From the NCBI GenBank assembly GCA_014529385.2, contig CM043966.1:40298037-40362036 (forward strand): 64,000 nucleotides of DNA, written 5' to 3'. Made by a program: the position numbers and the translations under genes. The notes beneath the pieces are model-generated. The model was not told the DNA's origin. It saw nothing but the letters and a program-made list of their open reading frames with translations, and made no database searches. Below are positions 21,474 to 33,145 of the stretch, piece by piece (position 1 is the stretch's first letter; the number at the start of each line of letters is the position of its first letter). Source of the DNA: Adiantum capillus-veneris (taxonomy: Eukaryota; Streptophyta; Polypodiopsida; Polypodiales; Pteridaceae).

Positions 21474-22205
21474 GGGATTTGATCACTTCCAAGTGGAAAC
21501 TAAAACCAGTGGGCACCTCTGTCTCCGTCAGAATGTGGAATTCTTGGTTCACCATTAAGGAAGTCTAGCATCTCTCCCAAATAATTTTACTTGACTTCTC
21601 TATTTTGTGTCAGGATTCCATCTGGTTATGTTGGTGTGCCAAGAAACATGGAAGAACACTGCCTATAAAATCCCACAAGTGTTTCAAAGCTAACATAAGA
21701 ACCATGGGAGATATTCAAACTAATGGAATCTGGTTTACCCCAGAGCAGATCACTAACCAGTTTAACATCTCCTCTGGTTGACTTAATAAAATTATGTGCA
21801 AATTAGAGGACTTGGAGAAACTACAAGCTCAAGTTGGTCTGAGACACTACAAGAGCATCACTCTGGTAGGTATAGAAAACAAGCAAAATAATTTGTTTTC
21901 TAGCATTCTTGACTTTGATGAGGACCTCAGAAAGAGTATCAACAAGAAATGGAGACTCATCTGCAGTTCTAAGCAGTGGATATACACGTTTAAATGTGTG
22001 TGGAGATTCTCTATTCCTATCAAGCATAGCGTTTTGGCCTGGTTAATCATACATCAAGGTGTCTGGACTTCTCAAAAATCATTGAAGGCGACATTGGGAA
22101 ATGGAATGTGCAACATGTGTGGTTCTCCAAAAGACATCAAACACCTATTTGTAGAGTATCCAGCTAACACCAAAAAAAGTAAGATTTCCATCTTTTGCAA
22201 TTAAG
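21474..22205 (+). pseudogene. LINE copy 1, ORF2 3' part with zf-RVT domain
   Basis: Continues the LINE interrupted at 5783. Reading across the two edges gives a plausible run (WTNLSLWD, then LITSKWKL). The C-terminal zf-RVT zinc-binding region is clear: WRFSIPIKHSVLAWLIIHQ, then CNMCGSPKDIKHLF near 22108-22150. This region is typical of plant LINE ORF2 ends. One TAG near 21565 and other changes break it. No poly(A) tail or target-site duplication is recognisable downstream. Confidence 0.88.
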
Positions 22206-23317
22206 AAAAAAAGATACAAGCCTATTGTAGGACGCATGTCTAACCTCACTACCCTATCTTATTGCAGTATTAGCGAGAACCACGATTAATTTGTCAATCC
22301 ATGGGACGAAGCAGATTCGACTAGTGCATAGAGGCTACAAGAGGTTGTCAATATCTCGGAAAACAACTAACAACTCGCATCTAACTCAAGCTACACTCAA
22401 GTAACTGAAATCACCAAAAGCTAATCGCTCATCGACAAACAAATCACATCCGTTACAGCATCAAATGACACCCAAACGTAGCAAAACTTCTAGGACAAGA
22501 TTTTATAAGACCTAAGCACACATGCTTATGGTCTCAAACCCCACTTTAGGTCAAGTTCCAATATTGCGATTATTAACAGCAGTGGATTTTTGACCTAGTT
22601 GTTTTCGACCCAGAATGCATCTAAATGCTTATCAATGATGTACATGCCGAATCCATGGTGATAACCTGTGATAAGACCAAGCACAAATCAATCAACTGAC
22701 AATAGCCAAAGCCTGGCTAACTCATACACCAAGTACTGTCAAAATACAACATAAGTTGGCATAAGTTGTCTAAGAGAATTGTCAACAAATATGGCGATCA
22801 ATGTAACGAAACAAAATGAGCAAAACCCCTCAAATAATGCCAAAAAAAAACCCGCTCTAATCCAAGAGCACTTAGCAATGATACCCCAATATCCCCACTA
22901 TGCTTGTTTTTCGATTTAAAAGTGTATATTCCTAGTTATGATGAAATTAGGCCGCGGGTCCGCGACGCCAAAAGCTATGAAATACTATGAACTACTTATG
23001 TCAATGCATAGAAATCTTACCTGCAGTTGCAATGCAACAAACGCAATTGCAATGTGACAACCGGGGAGGGAGTAGGAAGCACGAGAAGGAGAGAAGTGAG
23101 AGCCGTTAGCTTATGTTGTGTATTTCTTATCCAAAACTTGTAAAAAACTTACAAAAATTGGCTTTTATACCTTAGCCAAGGTTTTTGGGTGGTCAAAACT
23201 AATAATCTGGAGTTCTACCAAAGCTGGGTAATGACTGGCTGATACAATCTGGAAGCTTGTAGCCTGGGCTCATTAATTACAGAGTTTATCCGAGAAAGAG
23301 TATCTTAGTGCATATTC
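22206..23317. other. Unassigned sequence
   Basis: About 1.1 kb. I see no gene, long repeat, LTR pair or RNA gene. Confidence 0.6.
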
Positions 23318-23450
23318 AATAGGGTGGTTAGGGTTTAGGATTTAGGGTTTAGAGCTTAGAGTATAGGAATTAGGGTTTAGGATTTAGGGTTTGTGCTTCA
23401 AGGTTTAGGATTTAAGGTTTTGGGTTTATGGTTTAGGGTTATAGTTCAGG
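23318..23450. repeat. Degenerate telomere-like repeat (TTTAGGG variants)
   Basis: GGGTTTAGGATTTAGGGTTT and similar words recur, with many units reading TTTAGGA or TTTAAGG. This is the plant telomere motif in decayed interstitial form. It lies directly upstream of the ~180-bp satellite. Confidence 0.7.
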
Positions 23451-23499
23451 ATTCAAGGTTTATCGTTTATAACGCATAGTATAAATTAGGATCACCAAA

Positions 23500-24850
23500 C
23501 CATATCCAATGGCAACGAGGATTTGAAGAGGTGGGGGTGAGCACCATTTTTCTATCCGTGCAAAGTTGCATAGTCATTTGATATGGTTTGGGCGGTCAAG
23601 GTGCATAGTACTATGCGCTAAAATGGACCGTATTGCTCATACGACCCATTTTAGCGCATAGTATGGGCCTTGACGACCCAAACTGTTTCGGATAGCCACA
23701 AGAGTTTGCATGGGTGGGGGTGAGCACCATTCCCCCACCCTTGCAAAGTTTCACAACCATCCAAATAGGTATGGGACTTCAAGGCCCATACTATGTACTA
23801 AAATGGATCGAATGAGCCATATGATGCGTTTTAGCACATAGTATGGTTTGGGAAAGCCCAAACCATATCGGATGGCCACAAGACTTTGCATGGGTGGAGG
23901 TAAGTACCAATCTAAAACCCCTACAAGGTTGCACAACCATCCAATATGGTATGAGCGGTCAAGGCTCATGCTATGTGCTAAAATGGGCCGTATGAGCCAT
24001 ATGACCCATTTTAGCGTATAGTATGGTTGGGAACCGCCCAAACCATATCAAATGAACAAAAGAATATTTACGGGTGGGTGTGAGAACCATTGCTCCACCC
24101 ATGCAAAGTTGCACAGCCATCCAATATGGTACGGTTGGTTAAGGCCCATACTATGCGCTAAAATGGGCCGTATGAGACATAGGGCTCATTTTAACACATA
24201 GTATGGGTCGGGATTTCCCAAACCATATTGGATGGCTTTGAAACTTTGTATGGGTGGATTAGACAGCAATTAACTATGTATGCAATGTTTCACATCCATC
24301 CAATATGGTATGGATGGTGAAGGCCCAAACTATGCGCTAAAATGGACCGTATGGCTCATACGACCCATTTTAGGGTGTAGTATGAGTCGGGACCACCCAA
24401 AAACATATTGAATGGCCGTGAGACTTTTACAGGTGGGGTGAGAACCATTCCTCCATCCCTCCAAAGTTTCACAACAATCAAATATGGTTTGGCCAATCAA
24501 GGCACATACTATGTGCTAAAATGGTTTGTATGCCTCATATTGTCAATTTTATCGTATATTATGTATAAGGATATCCCAAACGATATCGGATGGCCACAAA
24601 AAATTTCACAGGTGGGGTGAGCACTATGTTACCATATGTGAAAATTTGTATAGCTATCCAAACTACTATAGGTGGGGTCAAGGCTCATATTATGAGGTAA
24701 AATGGGTCGTATGACTCGTACGACCCATTTAAGCGTATAGTGTGGTTCATGACCACCCAAGCCATATGCGATGGCCACAAGACTTTGGAAGGGTGGGTTT
24801 GAGCACCATTTCTCCACTCTTGCAAAGTCTTGTGGCCATCGCTCTAGTTA
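23500..24850. repeat. Satellite-like tandem repeat, ~180-bp unit with internal dyad
   Basis: About seven to eight units. Words of the type GCAAAGTTGCACAACCATCC recur at about 23560, 23743, 23923, 24105, 24284, 24461, 24640 and 24822, i.e. every 177-183 bp. Each unit holds an inverted repeat: CGCTAAAATGG and CCATTTTAGCG face each other around a GTATG...CATAC core. Units differ by many point changes, so the array is old. The length is close to that of many plant centromeric or nucleosome-phased satellites; location at a centromere is not shown. Confidence 0.88.
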
Positions 24851-24892
24851 AAACACAGGTGGCCTCATCGACGCTATCCACCCAATCATAGT

Positions 24893-25815
24893 GTCATCAT
24901 TGGCTCTGGCATTGTCTGCTTTGTTCTTCATGGACTTGTTGACCCTCGTCGACACACACACCATGTTGGGTCACCCGTTCGCTCATGCCATGCCATCGTC
25001 CCACCCGTGCATGGCTCGTTGGCCTTGTCAACGCTATCGGCCCTATCACAGTGGAGTTGATGGTGGCATCGTCCGCTCCATGCTTCACACACTCGTCGAC
25101 CCTCGTTGACACACCCGTCACGTTGGCTCATCCATCAATCCACACCGCCCCGTCATCGTAGCCCTGCACGGTCCACTGGCTCCATCGGTGCTATCGACCT
25201 CGATCGGCCCCATCATGGTGGAGTCAACAATGGCGTCGCCCCCTCCGTGCTTCAAGCACCCGTTGATCCTCGCCGACACATCCATCATGTCAGCTCATCC
25301 ATCAACCCACACCGCCCCATCATCGTAGGCGTGTACGACCCATCGACTCCAACGATGCTATGGACCTCGATCATCCCATCATGGTGGAGTCGACGATGGA
25401 GTCGCCTGCTCCATGCTGCAAGCACCCATCCACCTGTCCACCCCTATCGTCTCGCTCCATCCCATCATCAAAGACTCGCATGGAGGGCCCATCGATTGTC
25501 CTTTGGCCGACGGGGCTCAATAGGGGTTGAGTAACGACATACCATGTCCGGGGCCGGGGCGTCGATGACGGTGAGCTCTTGCATGGGCTGTGGTGTGGTC
25601 AAGGAATGCAATGGGCTTTTTTTCCACGGCAAACTACGTGCGGCTTGTATCGATACGGAAGGTCTTGAACCGATGTGCATAAGTAAAACAAAAGCTATTT
25701 AATAAAAATAAAATTTGTATTGTGATCCAATGGTATTTCAAATAAATAGAATTTTATTATTAATTTATACTTTAAATAAACAAAACATTATGTAAAAATA
25801 TACTTTTTTTGTTTA
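24893..25815. repeat. GC-rich duplicated block, copy 1, with ~170-bp internal repeats
   Basis: A GC-rich, CG-dense block. A ~170-bp unit with CACACCGCCCC and GTCGACACAC words repeats within it (about 25109 and 25279). It ends in a GC-rich part (CATACCATGTCCGGGGC at ~25537) followed by an AT-rich tail (AGCTATTTAATAAAAAT at ~25692). The whole arrangement recurs at 25820-27470. Open frames here change between copies and show no domain, so I do not call a gene. Confidence 0.8.
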
Positions 25816-25819
25816 AAAG

Positions 25820-27470
25820 CATTCTCTGCTTTGTTCTGCACAGACTTTTTGACCCTTGTCGACACACAGACTGTGTTGGGCCACCCGTCTGCTCACGCCA
25901 TGCCATCGTCCCACCTATGCACAGCTCGTTGGCCTTGTTAATGCTATCGGCCCCGTCACGGTGGAGTCGATGGTGGCATCGTCCGCTCCATGCTTCATGC
26001 ACTCATCGACCCTCATTGACACACCCGTTATGTTGGCTCGTCCATCAATCCACACCGCCCCATCATCATAGCCGTGTGCGGCCCATTGGCTCCATCGGCG
26101 CTATCGACCTCGATCGGCCCCATCACGGTGGAGTCGACAATGGCATCGCCCGCTCCGTGCGACCCTCGTCGACACACCCATCATGTCGGCTCATCCATCA
26201 ACCCACACCGCCCCGTCATCGTAGCCATGTACGACCCGTCGGCTCCATCGACGCTATCGACCTCGATCACCCCATCACGGTGGAGTCAATGATGGCGTCA
26301 ATCACCCATCCACCTATCCACCCCTATCGTCCCGCTCCATCCCATCATCAAAGTCTCGCACGGAGGGCCCCTCGGTTGTCCTCCCTCGACATAGTCGGCC
26401 TCGTCTGTGCACGTGGCCTTGATCGCCCGTCACAGTTTCATCGACGATGACATCATCCTCTTTGTACTTCATGTACCTGTTGGTGCTCATCGACATAATT
26501 GAAGCATCGATCCAACCATCAACTTGTGTCGTTCTATCAAGGCGTCCATGCGCTCAGTTGTCCTACGTCGACATAGTCGATCACGTCGCGGTGGAGTCTT
26601 CGGTGGCTCGTCAATCACTGTCAGTCCTCGTCCGCATGCCCGGCTCCTCGCCCCACCATGGGCCGTCCCGTCATCACACTGGGTGTCGTCTGCGAACGCA
26701 TCAGTCGCGCGGTGTACCATCAAATCCTCTCATGGAAAACCTTGTCTTGGCCCTCCCCTAGCAAGGGGGTTTCCTCCGTTTGCTGGCTCGTGGGGTTCAA
26801 ATGCACCGTGGGGTTTCCAGGGACCGTGGGGTTCATGGGTGCCGTGGGGTTTTTCGGGACTGTGGGGTTCATGCGCGTTGGATGGTGGGGTTCACACTGC
26901 GATTTCTATCTAGGTTTCCATGGTGCTTGGGTGTTTGCCGGCACACACCAAATTGTGTGCAACTATAAGGGTAGTGGTGCTCGGTTAAGACATGAATGGG
27001 GTGGATTGCGGAGTGAGGGACGGGTGAGGTGAGGCGACGAGTTCCCCGCACCCCTCTTGTGACATTGGGATGCAATCTCCCCATCGGGCGAGTGCCAAGG
27101 CTACCTTCCATCGATTGGTTTAGCTACTTTCAGGTCGTTTTTGGGTCTCGTGGGGCTCGACGCACTCGCGGTGGCCGACTGGGCTGAATAGGGGATGAGT
27201 AACGACATACCATGTCCGGGGTCGGGGCGTCGACACCGGTGAGCTCTTGCCCGGGCTGTGGTGTGATCAAGAAAAGCAATGGGCGTTTTTTCCACCGCAA
27301 ACTACGTGCGGCTTGTATTGATACAGAAGAACCCATGTGCATAAGTGAACCAAAAGCTATTTAATAAAAATCAAATTTACTTTGTGATCCAATGGTATTT
27401 CAAATAAATAGAATTTTATTATTAATTTATACTTTTAAAAAACAAAACACTATATAAAAATAATTTTTTT
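25820..27470. repeat. GC-rich duplicated block, copy 2, longer
   Basis: Second copy of the block at 24893-25815, starting at TCTGCTTTGTTCTGCACAGA and ending with the same AT-rich tail (about 27350-27470). It carries ~700 bp that copy 1 lacks (about 26390-27120), including the CGTGGGGTT minisatellite. The internal ~170-bp repeats occur near 26022 and 26172. Confidence 0.8.
26786..26895. repeat. GTGGGGTTC minisatellite
   Basis: GTGGGGTTC or GTGGGGTTT recurs about six times at intervals of 18-27 bases. It is G-rich on the plus strand. No function evident. Confidence 0.85.
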
Positions 27471-27698
27471 TGCTTAAATTGCCACATAAATAATTAGGTT
27501 GAGGTATCTTGATTTTTAATTTATTTACATTATTTTTTTTAAAGTTAACAAAGGACATGGCTATTGAGGTGGCCATGCATGAATGACATGCATGAGGTGG
27601 CCATGCATGAATGACATGGTCATCCATGTGGCAAGCTGATGTGGGTGATTGATGACATGGATTTCATTGGTGGAAAGATGAGGTGGCGGATGGGATCC
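27471..27698. other. Left flank of duplication copy A, short ATG-rich repeats
   Basis: Non-coding. GAGGTGGCCATGCATGAATG is present twice in tandem (about 27567 and 27594). It runs into copy A at GGGATCCCCTCATC, which is the uninterrupted sequence across the point where the 176-bp LTR sits in copy B. Confidence 0.6.
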
Positions 27699-28866
27699 CC
27701 TCATCTGCCACATCATATGATGACGTGTCAAAATGGTGACATGCAATGATTAGGTGGCAAAATAGGAGGCTAATGAGTTGACGAGGTGGCATGCTTGGTG
27801 GCTCATGAGGTGGGAAGTGATGTGGCAAGCCATGCAAGCAATACTTACACGTGGCATGTGAAGTGGTGGATGACATGGCACTTACGGTGAAGTGGCGTAC
27901 AAGGTGGCAATGGAGGGTGGTGGATGAGACAAGCCAAGTGTTAAGGTCAAAATGTTGATTGTGTTGATGTGGAAGGTGAGATGGGGTGATAATATTGAAC
28001 TTTGGTGACTTGACGGCCTCCTTGTATGAAGTGGACCAGTCAACTAGGATTGAAAAAAGAGGACCAAGCCATGGTTGGTTGACAAGTATCAAAATTTCTA
28101 GGTTTGGTATTTTACCAAATTTAAGGAGGCACACCTCAGGTGAATGGTGCAAGTGAAATGGAAAAGTGTCTTTTCCTTACTCAAATTGACTCAATTTCTT
28201 TTTCTATGCGGACCTTACACTAAGAGTTATGACATGCATGAAAATCAAAATGAGTGGTAATGTACATTATTTTTTAGATTTAAAAATAAATTAATTTAAG
28301 GTCCCCTAAGAAATCTTTGTTATTTTCTAAGGTAGATCTTTACAAAATGAACCGTTGAAGTTTGAATTTTTTGCATGGTGACATTCATTGGGTCATAATC
28401 TATCAAATGACCATTGGTGGATCCTGCAAAATAAGTTCTATATCATTAGAAATCTGGTGTTAAAAAATTAGGTTTTTGTAAATAGAGATTCCAACAAAGA
28501 AAAATGAATAATAATTATGCAGAGATCCAAATAATTGTCAATATTTCAAGTTAAATTGCTTGCCAAGTAAACATCTAATGTGCAAAAGGGTAAGTAAATA
28601 ATAAAAGCCCATAAAAAGTTATAAATATTTCTTCATCAAGGTCACAATGTTGTGACAAGGTGTGATAGGTTGAACGAGATCAGTCCTTGCACGATAAAAT
28701 TTCCATTTAGATGTGAAAAAACGAAGATCAAAGCTTTCCATTGTGTTTGCAACTATGTGGTTTGTGTGGCTACCAAATCTTGCCTCTTCAAAGTAAGTGC
28801 AAGCAAGTTAAATGTATGTAGGAGTGGCAAAAAAGAGATTGTTTTTTGGATTTCTTGGTAGGGGTA
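27699..28866. repeat. Tandem duplication copy A, left part
   Basis: Matches 35301-36471 (copy B) closely along its whole length, starting CCTCATCTGCCACATC. No gene recognised; the first ~300 bp are rich in GAGGTGGCATG-like words. Similarity to copy B breaks at the word GTTTTTGA (28867-28874), where the minus-strand Copia begins. Confidence 0.92.
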
Positions 28867-29007
28867 GTTTTTGACTGTGTGAAAATTTTGGTTTCCGGTG
28901 AGTGATTTACCTTTATGCACGATGGCTTCTCCTCATAATGGGGGCCTTACAAATGTGCGCTTTCACCACAGAAAATTACAAGGGTAAATTAGGCTCCATA
29001 CTTAACA
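28867..29007 (-). repeat. 3' LTR, truncated to 141 bp
   Basis: Aligns with 33678-33818 and lacks the other 655 bp of the LTR. The break falls in GTTTTTGA, a word present both in the LTR (33678-33685) and in the empty site (36472-36479). This indicates deletion by short homology after insertion. CTCCCACTTGGAG just right of it is the polypurine tract read on the other strand. Confidence 0.88.
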
Positions 29008-29067
29008 ATCTCCCACTTGGAGACTGATCTCCAAACCAAACCTGTGACTGCTTTCCATTTTGGCTTC

Positions 29068-32000
29068 TTATCCTTGAATGCCGATTGAAGATGAGCAAAA
29101 TCTCAACTTCTCCTTGTTGACCACCTTTGTAAACATGTCTGCAGGATTTTCACTTGTATGCACCTTTCCTAGCTTTAGTTGTCCCTCTTCCAAAAGAGTG
29201 CGTATGAAGTGATATCTCACCTCAATGTGCTTTGTCCTTGAATGAAAGGCTGAGTTCTTCGCAAGATGGATAGCGCTTTGGCTATCACTGTACAAGACAC
29301 AATTGTCTTGTTTGAATCCAAGCTCTTCTAAGAATCTGTGAAGCCATAGAATTTGTTTGCTTGCCTCCGTCATTGCTACATACTTTGCTTCCGTGGTAGA
29401 AAGTGAAACCACTTTCTGCAGCTTTGAAGCCCAGTTTACTGTTGTGCCTCCAACCATGAACACATAGCCAATAGTGCTCCTTCGAGTATCTTTGTCACCT
29501 GCCATATCTGCATCAGCATACCCTTCTTGAAAAATATCAGTTCCTCCAAAATACAAAGCATTTGTTGTTGTCCCTTTTAGATACCTAAGTATCCACTTCA
29601 CAGCTTGCCAATGCTCTTTACCTGGGTTGTCCATGAACCTACTCACAACTCCCACTGCATGTGCAATGTCTGGCCTTGTCCAGACCATAACATACATTAG
29701 AGAACCTACCGCTGCAGCATATGGAACTTTAGACATATAGGCTATCTCCTCTTGTGTCTTTGGACACATATCCTTCGTTAGTTGAAAATGACCAGCCAAA
29801 GGTGTAGAAACTGGTTTTGCATTTTGCATTGTAAACCTTTCTAGTACCTTCTTGATGTAATCTTCGTGAGATAGCTTTATTGTCTTCTTCGTCTTATCTC
29901 TTGATATTTTCATACCAAGTATCCTCTTTGCAGCACCTAAATCTTTCATTGAAAAAGATTTAGACAGCTTCTCTTTTAGGTCTTTGATGTCCTGCATGTT
30001 AGCACTTGCAATCAACATGTCATCAACATACAACATTAGAATGATGAATTTCCCATCTCCCAAATTCTTCGTGTAGACGTAGTGATCCGAGTTGCATCTT
30101 GTGAATCCATGATCCAACATCCATTGATCAAAATTCAAGTAACATTGTCTTGATGCTTGATTTAAACCATACAAGCTCTTCTTTAATTTGCAAACCATTT
30201 TCTCCTTACCTTTTACTTCATACCCCTTTGGTTGAAGCATGTAGATTTCCTCCTCTAAGTCACCGTGAGGGAATGCCGTATTTACATCCATTTGCTCGAG
30301 ATTTAGATCATGAGCAGCCACAAGGCTTAAGACAAGCCTAATTGAGTTCATTTTTACAACAGGAGAAAATATTTCATTGAAGTCAATACCTTTCTTTTGA
30401 GAAAACCCTTTTACCACAAGACTAGACTTGTACCTTTTCTTCCCACCTTCTTCTTCCTTCAGCTTGTACACCCATTTGTTTTCGAGTGCCCGCTTACCTT
30501 TAGGCAACTCAACCAACTCCCATGTTTGGTTACGATGTAGTGAGTCCATCTCCACTTGCATGCTCTTCGTCCATTCTTCTTTGGATTCATGTTGCATAGC
30601 TTCTTCGTATGATTCTGGCTCTCCAAAATTTGACATCAAGAGATGGTTGAAGGAAGAAACAAACCTTTCTGGAGGTCTAATTGCTCTTGTAGATCTTCGG
30701 GGAATAGGTTGAGGTTCCTCATTTGGTTGACGTTGTTGCACATTGTCACTGTTTGCAGTCCTTGAGTCTTCACCGTCCTCAAGCTCCATGTACTCATCAC
30801 CTGTTTCTTTTGTTTTTTTTCTTTCCAAGTAATCTTTGTACATATTTTGTTCGTTAAAACTTACATCCCTACTCCTTAAGATTTTACCATCTTCAGGATT
30901 CCATAGGCGATACCCAAAGTCACCTTCTCCATAGCCAATGAAGAAACACTTTTTGGACTTTGCATCTAGCTTTGATCTTAGGCTTCTAACTATGTGCATG
31001 AAAGCCTCACACCCAAACACTTTGAGAAATGCATAATTCACCGGTTTCCCTGTCCATGCCTCTTCTGGAACTCCCCCATCCAATGCCGTTGAGGGTGACC
31101 AATTGATTAAGTACACAGACGTACTTACAGCTTCCGCCCAAAGCTCAAGCGGTAGGCGTGCATGTAGCCGCATGCTTCGTGCTCGCTCCATGATTGTCCT
31201 GTTCATCCTTTCCGAAATCCCATTTTGTTGAGGTGTCCTTGGGGTTGTCCTTTGCCTCCGAATGCCATTTCTAGCACAAAAGCTTTCAAAAGCTTGGCTG
31301 CAATATTCACCTCCATTGTCAGATCTGAGGCATTTAACCTTGGTACCTGTTTCATTCTCCACAAAGGCTTTCCACCTTTGAAATATGGAAAATACATCAG
31401 ATTTGTTCTTCATGACATAAACCCATGTTTTTCTAGTGGCATCGTCTATGAATGTTACATATTACAATGAGCCACCAAGTGATGGTGTACTTGCAGGACC
31501 CCAAACAACAGAATGAACCAACTCAAGTTTTTTATTTTTTCTTTCATTTCTTGAATTTTGAAATTTTACCCTCTTTTGTTTACCATAAACACAATCTTCA
31601 CAGAACTCTAAGTCCACTTCTTTCAAACCTGGTAGAAGCTTCCTTGTTTGAAGGATTTGCATTCCTTTGGCACTCATATGCCCAAGTTGGTAGTGCCACA
31701 CCGCACTATCAACTTCTGTAGTTGCTACACAAGCTAAAGGTTGTGTGCTAACAGTACACAAGTAAAGTGTACGGACTTTTTCTCCCTTGGCAACCACCAA
31801 AGATCCCTTTGAGATCTTCCACCTTTTGTTTCCGAATGCAATGTTGTGACCTTCATCATCCAATTGTCTTGTAGAGATCAATTTTTTGCGAAGAGAAGGA
31901 ACATGACTAACATCTTTAAGCTTCCACTCATTTCCAATAGCAGTTTTGACAGAAACTGTACCTTTGCCGACAATCTCACAAGCTTCATCATCTCCCAAGT

Positions 32001-32958
32001 ATACATACCCAAAATTACGTTTGGTGTAGTCTTGGAAATGTTTCTTGTGTGGTGTCGCATGGAATGAAGCCCCGGAATCTACTATCCAGGAATTAAACAC
32101 ATTGTCTAATGAGAGAATTAGAGCATCTTGCTCTACTTTACCTGCCACATTGGCCTCCGATGTTGGCTTGTTGTCTTGAGACTCTGTCTCCTTCTTCTTC
32201 TTGGACCAACAATCCTTCTTGACGTGGCCCTTCTTGTCGCAGTTCCAACATTCAAGAATTGTCTTTATGCGTGACTTGCTCCGCCTTGAGCGATCATGAC
32301 CCTTTTGGTTTTTGAACCTTTCCTTAGGCCTTCCTCTTGTTTCCACTGACAGTGCAGCACTTGATGATTCCCATGTGCTTCTCCTTTGTATTTCCTCGCT
32401 TAGGAGAACACCCACAACATCATCAAACTTAAGAGTATTTGTGCCAGAAATAGAATTACTTACAGCCATCACAAGGCTGTCCCAACTATCCGGTAGAGAT
32501 GATAGTATAAGGAGAGCTCGCACTTCGTCATCGAAATTGATTTTCACCGATCGAAATTGACTTATGTTTGTGTTAAAGTCATTTAGGTGTTCTGCAATTG
32601 AACCATTATCTGCCATCTTTAGATTGAACAAGCGCTTCATAAGAAATACCTTATTGGATGCCGATGGTTTTTCGTAGAAGTCGTCAAGTGACTTCATCAA
32701 GTCCTCCGTGGTCTTCATCTCTGAAACATTGAAGGCCACCGTTGACGCCAAGCTTAACCGGATTGTTCCTAGTGCCTTTCGATCAAGGACAATCCATGCT
32801 TCATCTGCCATTGTTGCGGGCTTCTTCGCAAGACCGCCTAGTGGCAAATAGAGTTCCTTCTGGTAGAGATAGTCTTCAATCTGCATCTTCCAATGTTGGT
32901 AGTTTTTGCCGTTGAACTTCTCAATCTTGAGCTTCCCTTCCTCCGCCATAACTCCCAC
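29068..32958 (-). pseudogene. Copia polyprotein with a single nonsense codon
   Basis: One frame of 1,297 codons read right to left, with one stop (codon 499, at 31462-31464). Domains: gag (KIEKFNGKNYQHW, residues 11-23), CCHC knuckle CWNCDKKGHVKKDC (237-250), protease WIVDSGASFH (291-300), pre-integrase WHYQLGHMS, integrase RSDNGGEY (from 545), RT with YVDD at about 977-980, then RNase H and TKVVNKEKL near the end. The length fits a complete Copia Gag-Pol (~1,300 residues). Besides the stop, several usually conserved sites differ: TAFPHGDL (family TAFLHG), ASRQCY (family SPRQWY) and TEAKYVA where RNase H normally has AEY. The element is therefore probably inactive even apart from the stop. 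Confidence 0.93.
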
Positions 32959-33004
32959 TCAATTCAAGGAATCCTTTCCTTGAGATAACTTAGTTACGAG
33001 CAAA

Positions 33005-33020
33005 CCTTGCTCTGATACCA
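33005..33020 (-). other. Primer binding site of minus-strand Copia
   Basis: Reads TGGTATCAGAGCAAGG on the minus strand, two bases inside the 5' LTR. Complementary to initiator methionine tRNA. Confidence 0.92.
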
Positions 33021-33022
33021 GT

Positions 33023-33106
33023 TGTTAGGAAATAAGACGTAGCTAAATAGAGAATTGAGTAGATTACTTAATGGAGAGAGACAGATTTACATACACGAGA
33101 TTATAG

Positions 33107-33145
<39 letters not shown>

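Noticed and set aside
23318-23450. A true telomere or chromosome end
   Set aside because: Units are degenerate and few, and unique and transposon sequence continues on both sides.
23500-24850. A CRISPR array
   Set aside because: Unit length (~180 bp), strong divergence between units and absence of short identical repeats with unique spacers rule it out; the context is plant nuclear DNA.
25106-26450. GC-rich open frames of 142 and 213 codons
   Set aside because: His/Pro/Ser-rich products change frame between the duplicated blocks, show no domain, and arise from ~170-bp repeats.
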